This document shows, one piece after another, positions 32,061 through 40,247 of a stretch of DNA of 64,000 nucleotides (position 1 is the stretch's first letter; each line of letters starts with the position of its first letter). The notes under the pieces are model-generated. The model was not told where the DNA came from. It saw only the letters and a program-made list of their open reading frames with translations, and ran no database searches. The position numbers and the translations under genes were made by a program. The stretch is from Halorhabdus tiamatea SARL4B. Lineage in GTDB: Archaea > Halobacteriota > Halobacteria > Halobacteriales > Haloarculaceae. The DNA lies in assembly GCF_000470655.1 (NCBI RefSeq), contig NC_021921.1:1054001-1118000 (forward strand), written 5' to 3'.

Positions 32061-32822
32061 TCACGCGCCGGGACAGCCCCCCTGCCAGGTCTCGCCGGTG
32101 ATCGCGGGGTCGTCGACGTGGACTGGCTCGCCGTACGCCTCGTAGTCGATCATCACGTTCGCCGTGGCCTCCCCGCCGTTGCCCGAAATCTGGATCTGCA
32201 GGAGCGACCGAACCGGCCGGGAGGTCTCCTGATCGACCCAGAGTTTGGCGGTGATGTTCTCGACGGTGGCGTCCGTGTTCGCGAGGTCTGTCTGACTCTG
32301 TCCGGGCAGTGAGGAGACCGTCTCCTGTGACGGGTGAGCGACGATGACCGCCGTCTCCTCGCCGTCGATGGTCGCCGTCCCGTCCCAGTAGACGTTCGTC
32401 TGCTCGAACAACTCGACCTGGCGACCCAGCGGCGTTAGCGACAGCCACTCGACGTCGGTCGACTGGTTTTGCGTGCCCCACCCGGACCACGGGCTGGGAC
32501 ACTTCGTGTAAACGGTCCGCTCGTCGAGGTAACTCGTCACAGTTCGACCTTGGGAACTCGTGTTCATCCGCATTCGCTGGCTCGTCCGGTTGACGACGCC
32601 GTCGCTGTCGACCGAGAGCGACCGAGAGCGTCCCTCGGCCGACGCCGAGACGTCGGCGTCCATCGACATCCGATAGGTGTCGACGTTTTCGAGTGCGTCG
32701 ACCGTCTCGTTTCGGACCTCGAGGGCGCGGTCGTCACTCGGCGGCTGGTCGTCGCCGAGCATGCCACACCCCGCGAGGGCGATCAGGGCAGCGAGGAGGA
32801 CAGCGGGGACTGCGCGGTGCAT
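32061..32822 (-). CDS. haloarchaeal LppX/LolA-like lipoprotein
   Basis: This 253-residue protein has a lipoprotein signal (MHRAVPAVLLAALIALAGC) and a domain that resembles outer-membrane LolA/LppX-type lipid-binding folds: ENVDTYRMSMDADVSASAEG, VVNRTSQRMRMNTSSQGRTVTSYLDERTVY and IDGEETAVIVAHPS. Haloarchaea carry many such lipoproteins (DUF7537-like) of unknown function outside the membrane. The ATG at 32822 starts the signal; an upstream ATG would add 18 residues. It is convergent with trpA, so it is unrelated to tryptophan synthesis. A role in lipid or hydrophobic ligand binding is inference. Confidence 0.7.
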   Translation of the reverse strand: MHRAVPAVLLAALIALAGCGMLGDDQPPSDDRALEVRNETVDALENVDTYRMSMDADVSASAEGRSRSLSVDSDGVVNRTSQRMRMNTSSQGRTVTSYLDERTVYTKCPSPWSGWGTQNQSTDVEWLSLTPLGRQVELFEQTNVYWDGTATIDGEETAVIVAHPSQETVSSLPGQSQTDLANTDATVENITAKLWVDQETSRPVRSLLQIQISGNGGEATANVMIDYEAYGEPVHVDDPAITGETWQGGCPGA

Positions 32823-32934
32823 ACAGTCCAATGTGGCCACACGACAGCTAATAAACCTTCTCGTGTCGAAAGACACCGCAGCAACGCGCCGGGACCGGAA
32901 CGCCCATTACCGTCACTTGCCACAGCATCACACA

Positions 32935-33729
32935 ATGACTGCCGGGAAAGACGCACGCCTGACACGTATTGGTACAGGGGGCCGATACCTCGTCGTTCCG
33001 ATGGACCACGGCCTGACGATGGGGCCAGTCACGGGACTCCAAGCCCTCGAATCGACCGTCGACGCGATCACGCGCGGCGGCGCGGACGCCGTCCTGACCC
33101 AGAAAGGCGTCGCCGATCGCGTCCACGGCAACCTCAACGACGCGGGCTACGTCGTCCACCTCAACGGCTCGACGACGATCGGTCCCGACGAAGAGGACAA
33201 GCGCAAGACCGGCACCGTCGAGGACGCCGTCCGGGCCGGAGCCGACGCCGTCTCCTTTCACATCAACGTCGGCAGCGAGTACGAGCCCGACCAGCTCACC
33301 CAGCTCGCCGAGGTCACGGGCGAGGCCGACCGCCTCGGGATGCCCGTCCTCGCGATGGCCTACGCCCGCGGCCGGGGCATCGACGAGTCCGACCCCGAGG
33401 CACTGGCTCACGCTGTCCGGCTCGCCGAGGAGGTCGGCGCGGACGTGATCAAGACGGCCTACAGCGGCGACGCCGACTCCTTCGAGCGCGTCGCGGCCGC
33501 CTCGGCCAAACCCGTCGTCATCGCCGGGGGATCGAAGGGGACGGACGAGGAAACCCTGGAGATGGTCCGCGGCGCGATGGACGCAGGCGCGGCCGGAATC
33601 TCGATGGGACGGTCTATTTTCCAGCACGAGGATCCAGAAGCGATCACCACCGCCGTCTCCGCGGTCGTTCACGACGACGCGTCCGTCGAAACGGCACTCG
33701 AGGCGGCCGGACTTGGCGAGGACGCCTGA
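32935..33729 (+). CDS. 2-amino-3,7-dideoxy-D-threo-hept-6-ulosonate synthase
   Basis: This 264-residue class I aldolase-type enzyme (ADH synthase) makes the first committed compound of the archaeal alternative shikimate pathway. Family marks are LVVPMDHGLTMGPVTGL, DAVLTQKGVADRV, ADAVSFHINVGSEYE and the Schiff-base lysine in GADVIKTAYSGD. KPVVIAGGSKGTDEETLEMVRGAMDAGAAG forms the phosphate-binding end. The ATG at 32935 starts homology. The 3-dehydroquinate synthase II gene, which uses its product, lies 3.2 kb away, and aroD follows. A fructose-bisphosphate aldolase class I is the alternative reading, but the neighbours favour the shikimate route. Confidence 0.87.
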   Translation: MTAGKDARLTRIGTGGRYLVVPMDHGLTMGPVTGLQALESTVDAITRGGADAVLTQKGVADRVHGNLNDAGYVVHLNGSTTIGPDEEDKRKTGTVEDAVRAGADAVSFHINVGSEYEPDQLTQLAEVTGEADRLGMPVLAMAYARGRGIDESDPEALAHAVRLAEEVGADVIKTAYSGDADSFERVAAASAKPVVIAGGSKGTDEETLEMVRGAMDAGAAGISMGRSIFQHEDPEAITTAVSAVVHDDASVETALEAAGLGEDA

Positions 33730-33740
33730 CGTCTGAGTTT

Positions 33741-34346
33741 CTACGCGGACTGGATCCGATCGACGACCCATAGCACCGAAAGCACGATCAGCCCGCCGGC
33801 GAGGAAAACTGCCACGAGCACGATCGGATCCGGCGCGACCGGCTCGACGGCGCTCTGATACTCGCTGGCGTTCACGCCAGTCGAGGTCACCAGACGGGAC
33901 TGATCCAGCCCGAATCGATCGAAAAGGACGACGATCGCGAGCGCGCCGACGGCGAGTGCAGCGATCACGCCGACGAGCCGTTCCAGTAGCGCTCGCAGCG
34001 ACGATTCGGGGTCCCCGCCGGCGAATAGCACCAACGCCTCGTCGGTCGGCGCGTAGACGTCCATCTCCGCACCGTTTTGTCCGTACCAGGTGTCGACGAC
34101 CGTCACGAGGTCGGCGGCTTCGAGTTTCGTGAGGTGGTACTGGACGTTCTGGAGCGTGGTCCCGACGTCTTCGGTGAGTTCCGAGGCCGGCCGGGGGTCG
34201 GCGTGTAAGGACTGGAGGATGGTCCGGGCCGTCTCCGAGCCCAGGGCGTCGAACACCTCGTCGGCGCGCTCGTCGTCCAGGGCGAGCATCGACGGCTCGC
34301 GGTCGTCGGGCGAGACGTCCGGCCGCCCGGGGAGCAGGCGACTCAC
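33741..34346 (-). CDS. membrane-anchored ArsR-type transcriptional regulator
   Basis: This 201-residue regulator has an N-terminal winged helix (about residues 25-105) with ALGSETARTILQSLHADPRPASELTEDVGTTLQNVQYHLTKLEAADLV as the DNA-binding part. Two C-terminal membrane helices follow (LVGVIAALAVGALAIVVLF and PIVLVAVFLAGGLIVLSVLWV). The GTG at 34346 fits common haloarchaeal members; an earlier TTG at 34415 would overlap the operator palindrome. Such membrane-anchored ArsR/HTH proteins may sense envelope signals. A CAAACG-CG-CGTTTG palindrome lies 67 bp upstream, between this gene and the divergent lipoprotein, and is a candidate autoregulatory site. Confidence 0.78.
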   Translation of the reverse strand: MSRLLPGRPDVSPDDREPSMLALDDERADEVFDALGSETARTILQSLHADPRPASELTEDVGTTLQNVQYHLTKLEAADLVTVVDTWYGQNGAEMDVYAPTDEALVLFAGGDPESSLRALLERLVGVIAALAVGALAIVVLFDRFGLDQSRLVTSTGVNASEYQSAVEPVAPDPIVLVAVFLAGGLIVLSVLWVVDRIQSA

Positions 34347-34412
34347 CGGCCACCTCCAGGCTGGTCCATACGCCTCGGCAGGCGGGCGGAGCCCTTGAGT
34401 ATTCGTGGTGAT

Positions 34413-34426
34413 CAAACGCGCGTTTG
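34413..34426. promoter_or_regulatory. CAAACG-CG-CGTTTG palindrome in a divergent promoter
   Basis: A 14-bp perfect palindrome between the divergent regulator (start 34346) and lipoprotein (start 34470) genes. Its six-base arms equal those of the site at 15472-15485. It is a candidate operator for the ArsR-type regulator. Confidence 0.55.
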
Positions 34427-34469
34427 GGTACTCCGGAGGTTAAGGGACGGTGGACACACACGTCCGGAC

Positions 34470-35051
34470 ATGCCCGATCGAGACCTGCTTTCGCTCACCC
34501 TCCTGCTCACCGTCGGGACGGCCGGCTGTCTGGGCGCGATGGACGCGCCGTCACCAACGCCTGCGGGGACGACCCCGGTCGAGACCGTTGGCGAGTGTCC
34601 CGAAGACATCGAACGCCTCGACGCCGGCGTCACGAACGGCTCACTCCCAAGCCAGGACGCCGGCTTCGCGATCGAGGCCGACCGGCGGACCGTCTCACGT
34701 GGCGGCGAACTAACCGTCACACTCGAGAACACCGCCGAGGCGTCCCGGGGGACGGGGACGGAACGTATGTTCGTCCTCCAGCGCCACGTGGGCAAGTGGA
34801 CAACGGTCCTTGGCGCACGCGACGGTCGAACCGGGTGGAACGCGACGCTGGTCACGCACGACCCCGGCGAAGGATACGCCTGGACGATCAGTTTGGACGA
34901 CGAGGGCTTCGCGGAGTGGGGGTACGAGCCCTGTGGCTCGCTGCCGGCGGGCGAGTACCGCTTCGTCTATCACGGCTTCGTCGAACCGGGCGAGTTCGAG
35001 ACCGAGATTCCCGAGCCGTCGATCGCTGTCGCGTTCCGGATCACGAAGTGA
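34470..35051 (+). CDS. hypothetical lipoprotein with Ig-like domain
   Basis: This 193-residue protein starts with a signal ending in a lipobox (LLSLTLLLTVGTAGC). A Pro/Thr-rich linker leads to a beta-sandwich-like domain: GFAIEADRRTVSRGGELTVTLEN, FVLQRHVGKWTTVLGARDG and YAWTISLDDEGFAEWGYEPC. The pattern of alternating strands resembles immunoglobulin-like surface domains of haloarchaea. Two cysteines (near residues 40 and 154) might form a disulfide. It is divergent from the ArsR-type regulator and shares its promoter region with the palindrome, so both may be controlled together. No specific function is recognised. Confidence 0.6.
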   Translation: MPDRDLLSLTLLLTVGTAGCLGAMDAPSPTPAGTTPVETVGECPEDIERLDAGVTNGSLPSQDAGFAIEADRRTVSRGGELTVTLENTAEASRGTGTERMFVLQRHVGKWTTVLGARDGRTGWNATLVTHDPGEGYAWTISLDDEGFAEWGYEPCGSLPAGEYRFVYHGFVEPGEFETEIPEPSIAVAFRITK

Positions 35052-35128
35052 ACAAAAAGCCGCGTTCCGGGGGGACGGTCGCGTTCCGGAGACGTCGTGG
35101 CCCGAACCGCTCTGTCCCGATTCCTGAT

Positions 35129-36811
35129 TCAGTCCTCGGCGAGCAACACGTCTAGGGTGCTCTCGTCGACGTGTTGGCCCTCCCGACCGGCGACGTAGGT
35201 TTTGGCGGCGGCGACGGCACGTCCGGTCCGGGGGTCGCCGATATCGGCGATTCGGTCGGATTCGAGCAAGTCGGCCGTCCAAAACGACTCCTCGTAGTCG
35301 ATCTCGCCGCGGATCAGGCCCCGACACAGTGAGACGAAAACGGTGTTCATCGCGTCTGTGACGTGACTCGCCTCGAATCCGATGCTGTCAGCGAGTTCGC
35401 CCGCGTCGATCGGTTCGCCGCCGGTCGTCGCCGCGAAGAAGACGGCCCCGGCAGCCAGTTCCGGCGCGGCGAACCCGCCGTGGTCCGCCGCCGGTTCGTA
35501 CTGTTCCAGCGTCCGGCGGCTGTCTTCGAGCACTGTTTCGGAGAACGCGACGTCCTCGGCGAGTGCCTCGACGACGTCCGACGGCCCGCGACGTGGGATG
35601 TCGACGGCGGCGATCTCCCCGAGGCGGTCGAGCCACTGGTAGAGTACCCGCGTCCCGAAACCCCGTTCCCTGGCAACGGTCGCTGGATCGAGATCACCGT
35701 CGTTGATCCGGCTGCTTGCGATCAGGGCCGCACCGGCGAATTCGGCGGCGTCCTCGACGGCGACACTTTCGGCGGCGTCACTGACCAGGCCCCGGGCAAA
35801 GAGCCGCACGGACGCGTCGACGTCGAGTGCCTCGACGAGAGCGTCGACCTCGCTGTGGACGGCGTCGATCGTCAGGTCCGCCCCGAGTTCGTCCCGGTCA
35901 CCCGGGATCCAGGCGACGGTCTCGCCGGCGCGCCTGGCCGTGAGTTCGCCGCGATCGGCGAGGTCCTGCAGTCGATCACCGACACGTTCCTCGGGAGCAC
36001 CCAGATCCTCGGCGACCGTCGCCGTGGTCGGGAGTTCGTCCGGGAACATCCCACGGACAGCGTCCATACACGCATCCGCCGAGACGTCCGAAACCCCGCC
36101 GTCCGAGGCGGATGATTTCGCGTCCGGTCGCCCGGTATCCGCGGGCGCTCCCTCCTCGACAGCGTCGGCCTGGTAGCGTCGGGCATCCAGGCCCCCCTCG
36201 TCCAGTACCTCCCGAAAGGCTTTGTACCGGTTCTTGATCGTGACGCCGCCGGCCGCGCCGACGTCCCCAACCTCGTTGGGTCCGATCCCGTCGACGCCGT
36301 TGGCCTCCGCCGCGAGGACGAGTGACGCGCCAGCCGTCTCCGCCGGTGAGGACGCCTCGGCGACGGCGCGGGGTGCCTCCCGGAAGACATCTGTGAGGAT
36401 TCGCTTTCCCGCCGTCCCGACTGATGCCGACAGATCAAGGGAGTCGGCGTAGCGCTCGACCAGCGTGTCGGGGCGCTCCGGGGGGTGGTCGATGTCGAGC
36501 CGGTCGGCGACCGCCTCGATCTGTTCGGGGAGGCGTTCGGGATCTAGTTCGGTCGCCTCCGGATCCGCGAGCAGATCGACCCACGGTTCGACGATGTCCC
36601 GGCCGGTGATCGGGAGGCCGTCTTCCCGGCAGGAGAGTGCGAGTACCGTCGGCGCAATCCGGGCGAACTGTGCCGCGTCGACGTCTGCCTCCCCACGGAG
36701 ATGATCGAGACGGACGCGCGTGATCTGTAAGGTACTATCGGGGATCTGTAACTTCTCTGCCACGTCGTAGAGCCGGTTTTCGTAGGTTTCGTTGTTTTTT
36801 GATCCTGTCAT
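35129..36811 (-). CDS. TFB-like protein with cyclin-fold repeats
   Basis: This 560-residue protein has no N-terminal zinc ribbon, but its segments resemble the cyclin folds of transcription factor B. LSASVGTAGKRILTDVFREAPRAVAEASSPAETAGASLVLAAEANG and GGVTIKNRYKAFREVL look like one repeat ending in a TFB-type helix-turn-helix. A similar pair lies at 370-520, and a winged-helix-like part is in the middle (ATVAEDLGAPEERVGDRLQDLADRGELTARRAG). I infer a transcription-factor-like role. It is divergent from 3-dehydroquinate synthase, sharing a 172-bp promoter region with a 26-bp tandem repeat. A family search is needed to confirm. Confidence 0.55.
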   Translation of the reverse strand: MTGSKNNETYENRLYDVAEKLQIPDSTLQITRVRLDHLRGEADVDAAQFARIAPTVLALSCREDGLPITGRDIVEPWVDLLADPEATELDPERLPEQIEAVADRLDIDHPPERPDTLVERYADSLDLSASVGTAGKRILTDVFREAPRAVAEASSPAETAGASLVLAAEANGVDGIGPNEVGDVGAAGGVTIKNRYKAFREVLDEGGLDARRYQADAVEEGAPADTGRPDAKSSASDGGVSDVSADACMDAVRGMFPDELPTTATVAEDLGAPEERVGDRLQDLADRGELTARRAGETVAWIPGDRDELGADLTIDAVHSEVDALVEALDVDASVRLFARGLVSDAAESVAVEDAAEFAGAALIASSRINDGDLDPATVARERGFGTRVLYQWLDRLGEIAAVDIPRRGPSDVVEALAEDVAFSETVLEDSRRTLEQYEPAADHGGFAAPELAAGAVFFAATTGGEPIDAGELADSIGFEASHVTDAMNTVFVSLCRGLIRGEIDYEESFWTADLLESDRIADIGDPRTGRAVAAAKTYVAGREGQHVDESTLDVLLAED

Positions 36812-36916
36812 GTCGAGGGCTTCTGCGTCCACGGTCTTAACTGTTGAACGAACGGACAGAAAACTGACAGCACGGGCGACTCGCCCTGTCAACGCCGGCC
36901 CGACGGAATCGTGTGT

Positions 36917-36970
36917 TCCGCCACGTTCAAGCCGGACCGCCGAATCCGCCACGTTCAAGCCGGACCGCCG
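36917..36970. repeat. 26-bp tandem direct repeat, 28-bp period
   Basis: An identical 26-base unit (beginning TCCGCCACGTTCAAGCCGG) occurs at 36917-36942 and 36945-36970, two bases apart. The second copy ends 13 bp before the 3-dehydroquinate synthase ATG. It is either a regulatory repeat or a slippage product. Confidence 0.85.
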
Positions 36971-36983
36971 CGAGCGTGGACAC

Positions 36984-38147
36984 ATGACACGCTCGGTGTG
37001 GCTCAAAGCCGACGATGCCGTCGGCGACTGGGAAGCGCGCAAGCGACGCATCACCGCCGGCCTCGAAGCCGGCATCGACTGGGTACTCGTCGACGAACAC
37101 GACGTCGACCGCGTCCGAGAACTCGGCGAGGTCAACGTCGCCGCCTTCGCTGGCGACGACGTCCACGTCATGGACGCCGAGGGAACGGCCGAGTCGACTG
37201 CCGACGCAGTAATCGTCGGCAAGGATGGCGAGGGCGACGGCACGGTCGGCCTGCCCTCTGACTTCTCGGGGTCGGCCGACCTCTCGGCGCTCCGCAGCGG
37301 CGGGGCAACGGGCGGGTACGTCCACATCTTCGACGAGGACTACGAGGCCTTCGCCGAGGCCGTCGCCGACGAGGCCGACTACACGATGGTCGTCGCCGAG
37401 GACTGGCAGATCATCCCACTGGAGAACCTCATCGCCCGCGTCGGCGAGGAGACAGAACTCATCGCCGGCGTCCAGACCGCCGAGGACGCCCGCACCGCCT
37501 ACGAGACCCTGGAGATCGGGGCCGACGCGGTCCTGCTTGACACCGACAACCCCGACGAGATCCGCGAGACCTGCGAGGTCCGTGATGCGGTGGGTCGAGA
37601 AACCCTCGACATGGAGTACGCCGAGATCACCGCGATCGAACAGACCGGCTCGGCCGACCGGGTCTGCGTGGATACGGGATCCATCATGGATCACGACGAG
37701 GGGATGCTGGTGGGCTCGATGGCCCGCGGGCTGTTCTTCGTCCACGCCGAGACCGCCGAATCGCCGTACGTCGCCTCCCGTCCCTTCCGGGTCAACGCCG
37801 GCGCGGTCCACGCCTACGCCCGGACGCCGGGCGGCGAGACGACGTACCTCTCGGAGTTGTCGAGTGGCGACGAGGTCCAGGTCGTCGACCGTGACGGCAA
37901 CACTCGCGAGGCGCTCGTCGGCCGCGTCAAGATCGAGAAGCGCCCGATGTTCCGGCTCCAGGCCGAGACCGAGAGTGGCGACCGCATCGAGACGCTGCTG
38001 CAGAACGCCGAGACGATCAAGGTCGCCACGCCGGAGGGTCGGATCGCCGTGACTGACCTGGAGGTCGGCGACGAGGTGCTGGTCTACCACGAGGACACGG
38101 CCCGGCACTTCGGCGAGGCTGTCGAAGAGAGCATCATCGAAAAGTAG
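36984..38147 (+). CDS. 3-dehydroquinate synthase II
   Basis: This 387-residue enzyme oxidatively deaminates and cyclises the ADH-synthase product to 3-dehydroquinate with NAD+, in the archaeal shikimate route. The sequence matches DHQ synthase II: VWLKADDAVGDWEARKRRITAGLEAG, YTMVVAEDWQIIPLENLIA, GADAVLLDTDNPDEI, DRVCVDTGSIMDHDEGMLVGSMA, FRVNAGAVHAYA and EKRPMFRLQAE. The ATG at 36984 follows the tandem repeat. ADH synthase lies 3.2 kb upstream in the same orientation and aroD is 0.5 kb downstream on the other strand. The protein is close to the usual length of about 390 residues. Confidence 0.93.
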   Translation: MTRSVWLKADDAVGDWEARKRRITAGLEAGIDWVLVDEHDVDRVRELGEVNVAAFAGDDVHVMDAEGTAESTADAVIVGKDGEGDGTVGLPSDFSGSADLSALRSGGATGGYVHIFDEDYEAFAEAVADEADYTMVVAEDWQIIPLENLIARVGEETELIAGVQTAEDARTAYETLEIGADAVLLDTDNPDEIRETCEVRDAVGRETLDMEYAEITAIEQTGSADRVCVDTGSIMDHDEGMLVGSMARGLFFVHAETAESPYVASRPFRVNAGAVHAYARTPGGETTYLSELSSGDEVQVVDRDGNTREALVGRVKIEKRPMFRLQAETESGDRIETLLQNAETIKVATPEGRIAVTDLEVGDEVLVYHEDTARHFGEAVEESIIEK

Positions 38148-38198
38148 CAGTCCTGTTTTCGCTCTTCGCACGTCAACCACCGCCGCTGTCGCCCGACG

Positions 38199-38639
38199 TT
38201 ACAACTTGAATCGCGAGTCCGCCTCAGCCTCCTCGACGCTCTCGAGTTCGGTGGCACACCACGGACAGAACGTGAGATCGTCGTCCGCCTCGGAGAGATC
38301 GTGGCCACACTCGGGACACTGTCGCCCCGACTCGACGGGGTCCGTACGGGTGGTCTGGCGCGCGAGGACGTACGCATCGATCACGTTGAGGACCCGAAGG
38401 CCGAGGATGAGAAACGAGGCGTCCCGGGGGAGATTCCGGCTGGCCTGCATGATCGCCTCGTAGGACGTCTCCTGGGGGATGAGGTCGGGTGGAATCACCA
38501 GCCACGCAGTGGCGAACAGCAGGACGAGCCACAGCCCCGTCCGGAGCCACTCCCGCAGGTAGACGTGTCCCAGGCCGGGAAAGACGACCGACAGCACGAT
38601 CGCCACCCACGGGCGCTTTGCCGACGCAGTCTCGGTCAC
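38199..38639 (-). CDS. membrane protein with C-terminal zinc ribbon
   Basis: This 146-residue protein has three or four hydrophobic helices (AIVLSVVFPGLGHVYL, LWLVLLFATAWLVI and ILGLRVLNVIDAYVL). A C-terminal zinc ribbon with two CxxC pairs (CPECG...FCPWC, residues 107-127) follows. The order of a TM2-like FPGLGHVYLREW segment and a ribbon is common in haloarchaeal proteins of unknown role. It lies between dehydroquinate synthase and aroD in opposite orientation to the former, and is not part of aromatic synthesis. A cytoplasmic ribbon could bind nucleic acid or a partner protein. Confidence 0.65.
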   Translation of the reverse strand: MTETASAKRPWVAIVLSVVFPGLGHVYLREWLRTGLWLVLLFATAWLVIPPDLIPQETSYEAIMQASRNLPRDASFLILGLRVLNVIDAYVLARQTTRTDPVESGRQCPECGHDLSEADDDLTFCPWCATELESVEEAEADSRFKL

Positions 38640-38694
38640 TGACTCAGTTGTGTAGGCGGCGAGACGTAAACCTGACTAACCACTACGACGTCGC

Positions 38695-39369
38695 TCACCG
38701 GCCACCGAGTTCCGCGACGAGATCGGCGAGCGTCGCGAGATCGTACTGTCCGGGGGCAGTCGCCGCGTCTGGATCCACCGGCGCGTACCCGATCCGCGAG
38801 CCGTACAGCGGGGCGACCGCCCGCGAGTGACGACCGGCCTCGCCCATCGCCATCGTCGCCACGGTGTGTCCCTCGACGGTGGCCGCCCGCGTCGCGACCA
38901 GCAAGTCGAGCACGTCGTCCGGCGTCTCGGCGGTGACGGCGAGTTTGCCCACGTCGCCGTACTCACAGGCGTCCCGCAGCGTCTCCTGAAGATCACCCAT
39001 CGACGGCGTCGCCTCGAAGTCGTGACTCGAAACGACCACGCGCACGTCGTGCTCGTCGGCGGTCTCGATCAGCGCCTCGGCGTCACCCCCGCGTGCGGTC
39101 GCGAGTTCGACGTCGACAGCCGCGACGGCGTCGTCAGTGACGGCCGCTTCGAGCGCAGCGAGGCGGCCCGCGTCCGCGGCCTCGCCACCCTCCCACTCGG
39201 GACGGTTGGTCACGAACAGCGGCAACTCGCCGTCGTAGTCAGAGAGTTGCGTGAGTGGTTCGTCGGCCAGATCCATCCGGAACTCGACCAGGTCGGCGTG
39301 CTCGCGGGCGGCCGGCTCCTCGCCGAGGTCAGCCGTCGAGGCTGCCAGTCTGAACGAACTGAAGTTCAT
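38695..39369 (-). CDS. aroD: type I 3-dehydroquinate dehydratase
   Basis: This 224-residue class I enzyme dehydrates 3-dehydroquinate through a Schiff-base lysine. The family strands DLVEFRMDLAD, LPLFVTNRPEWEGGEA, DVRVVVSSHDFEATP (catalytic His), and GDVGKLAVTAETPDDVL with the active lysine are visible. HTVATMAMGEAGRHSRAVAPLYGS gives the substrate loop. The ATG at 39369 marks homology; an upstream in-frame codon would add 48 residues. Together with ADH synthase and 3-dehydroquinate synthase II it supplies the early shikimate steps within 7 kb of the trp operon. No other shikimate gene is in the window. Confidence 0.93.
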   Translation of the reverse strand: MNFSSFRLAASTADLGEEPAAREHADLVEFRMDLADEPLTQLSDYDGELPLFVTNRPEWEGGEAADAGRLAALEAAVTDDAVAAVDVELATARGGDAEALIETADEHDVRVVVSSHDFEATPSMGDLQETLRDACEYGDVGKLAVTAETPDDVLDLLVATRAATVEGHTVATMAMGEAGRHSRAVAPLYGSRIGYAPVDPDAATAPGQYDLATLADLVAELGGR

Positions 39370-39547
39370 ACCGGAGATGGGTAGCCGCGGGGCAAAAGCG
39401 CCCCGGCTCGAATCCCCACACGACGCTCTCTCTCTCTCTCGAAAATTGAGGGGTGACGTGATCCCTTCTTCCCCACGTCGAAACCGACTGAACTCCCCCT
39501 GGGCCATGTCCATTACAGCTATTACAATCGATTACGTACTGTACGGT

Positions 39548-39874
39548 ATGCCCATCAACATCAGACGGTTCGAAGAAAGCCCACCCGAGGACCTCCGGGC
39601 CAGTGGACGCACGAACGCGGAAGAGATCCTTTCGTTTCTGGCGTCGTCCCCGGACCAGGCGTACACGCCGAAGGAGATCCACGAGGCGACCGAGGTCAAG
39701 CGAGGGAGCGTCGGGGTCGTCCTCTCCCGTCTCGAGGAGCGGGGACTGCTCCGCCACCGGGGCGACTACTGGGCGATCGCTGCGGATGCCGATGTCGAGA
39801 AGACGTTGAGTTCGATGTCGACCGCGCGAGCGGCTTCGGAGCGGCTCGGTGTGGAGGATACGGACGAGTGGTAA
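39548..39874 (+). CDS. winged-helix antitoxin-like regulator
   Basis: This 108-residue protein has a MarR-like winged helix (about residues 20-70): AEEILSFLASSPDQAYTPKEIHEATEVKRGSVGVVLSRLEERGLLRHRGDYWAI. The N-terminus (MPINIRRFEESPPEDL) and length are those of a haloarchaeal group usually encoded directly before a PemK/MazF-type toxin. Here no toxin follows; only a decayed membrane-protein remnant lies downstream. It may be a solitary antitoxin or a regulator left after toxin loss. The start overlaps TGTACGGTATG, similar to the trpC promoter. The CT-rich run at 39426-39440 lies upstream. Confidence 0.7.
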   Translation: MPINIRRFEESPPEDLRASGRTNAEEILSFLASSPDQAYTPKEIHEATEVKRGSVGVVLSRLEERGLLRHRGDYWAIAADADVEKTLSSMSTARAASERLGVEDTDEW

Positions 39875-40247
39875 GTATAGTGGAGCGGTGTTTCGATTCG
39901 TGGAACTGGTCGGTTCGTCAGGCAGGTACCGGGATGGACGAAGCGACGGCACTCGCAATGATACCATCTGCGATCAACAGGAAGATTGCAAATCCGCCGT
40001 TGAACTCGTGGGTGTCAGTGGTGATTGATGCATGAACGTACGCAGCCAGACTTACGACCATAATTCAGGAAGAAAATGTAGGCCAATAAGTGTAGCGGAA
40101 CCGAGCAGTTCACAGAATCCAGGACCCGATACAAATGCAAGTCTACTTACCGGATGATCCACTAACGTTCAGCCCGAAATCAACACCTTGTGAATCGTTC
40201 TATGACACCCTGTCTCCCAGCATATGCAACGGAAAGGGCCGACGTTT
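39875..40247. other. 373-bp region with a decayed gene only
   Basis: No intact gene is visible. The minus strand of 39918-40132 retains a membrane-protein remnant described separately. The remaining sequence, 40133-40247, is of mixed composition with stop codons in all frames. Confidence 0.5.
39918..40132 (-). pseudogene. remnant of a small membrane protein (DoxX-like)
   Basis: Read on the minus strand, bases about 40132-40050 encode GPGFCELLGSATLIGLHFLPEL. After a frame change the sequence continues as VVSLAAYVHASITTDTHE and FAIFLLIADGIIASAVAS to a stop at 39918. Two hydrophobic segments with a short loop resemble the C-terminal half of small DoxX-type membrane proteins. The 5' part is not recognisable. 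The frameshift and lack of a start mark it as decayed. The family name is a resemblance from memory. Confidence 0.4.

Noticed and set aside
34419-34431. 13-mer GCGTTTGGGTACT shared with 43468-43480
   Set aside because: Shared 13-mers are expected by chance many times in a 64-kb sequence, and neither location shows other matching context.
39405-39425. T-arm-like CTCGAATCCCC suggesting a tRNA
   Set aside because: No pairing acceptor, anticodon or D arm flanks it, and it sits in the upstream region of aroD.
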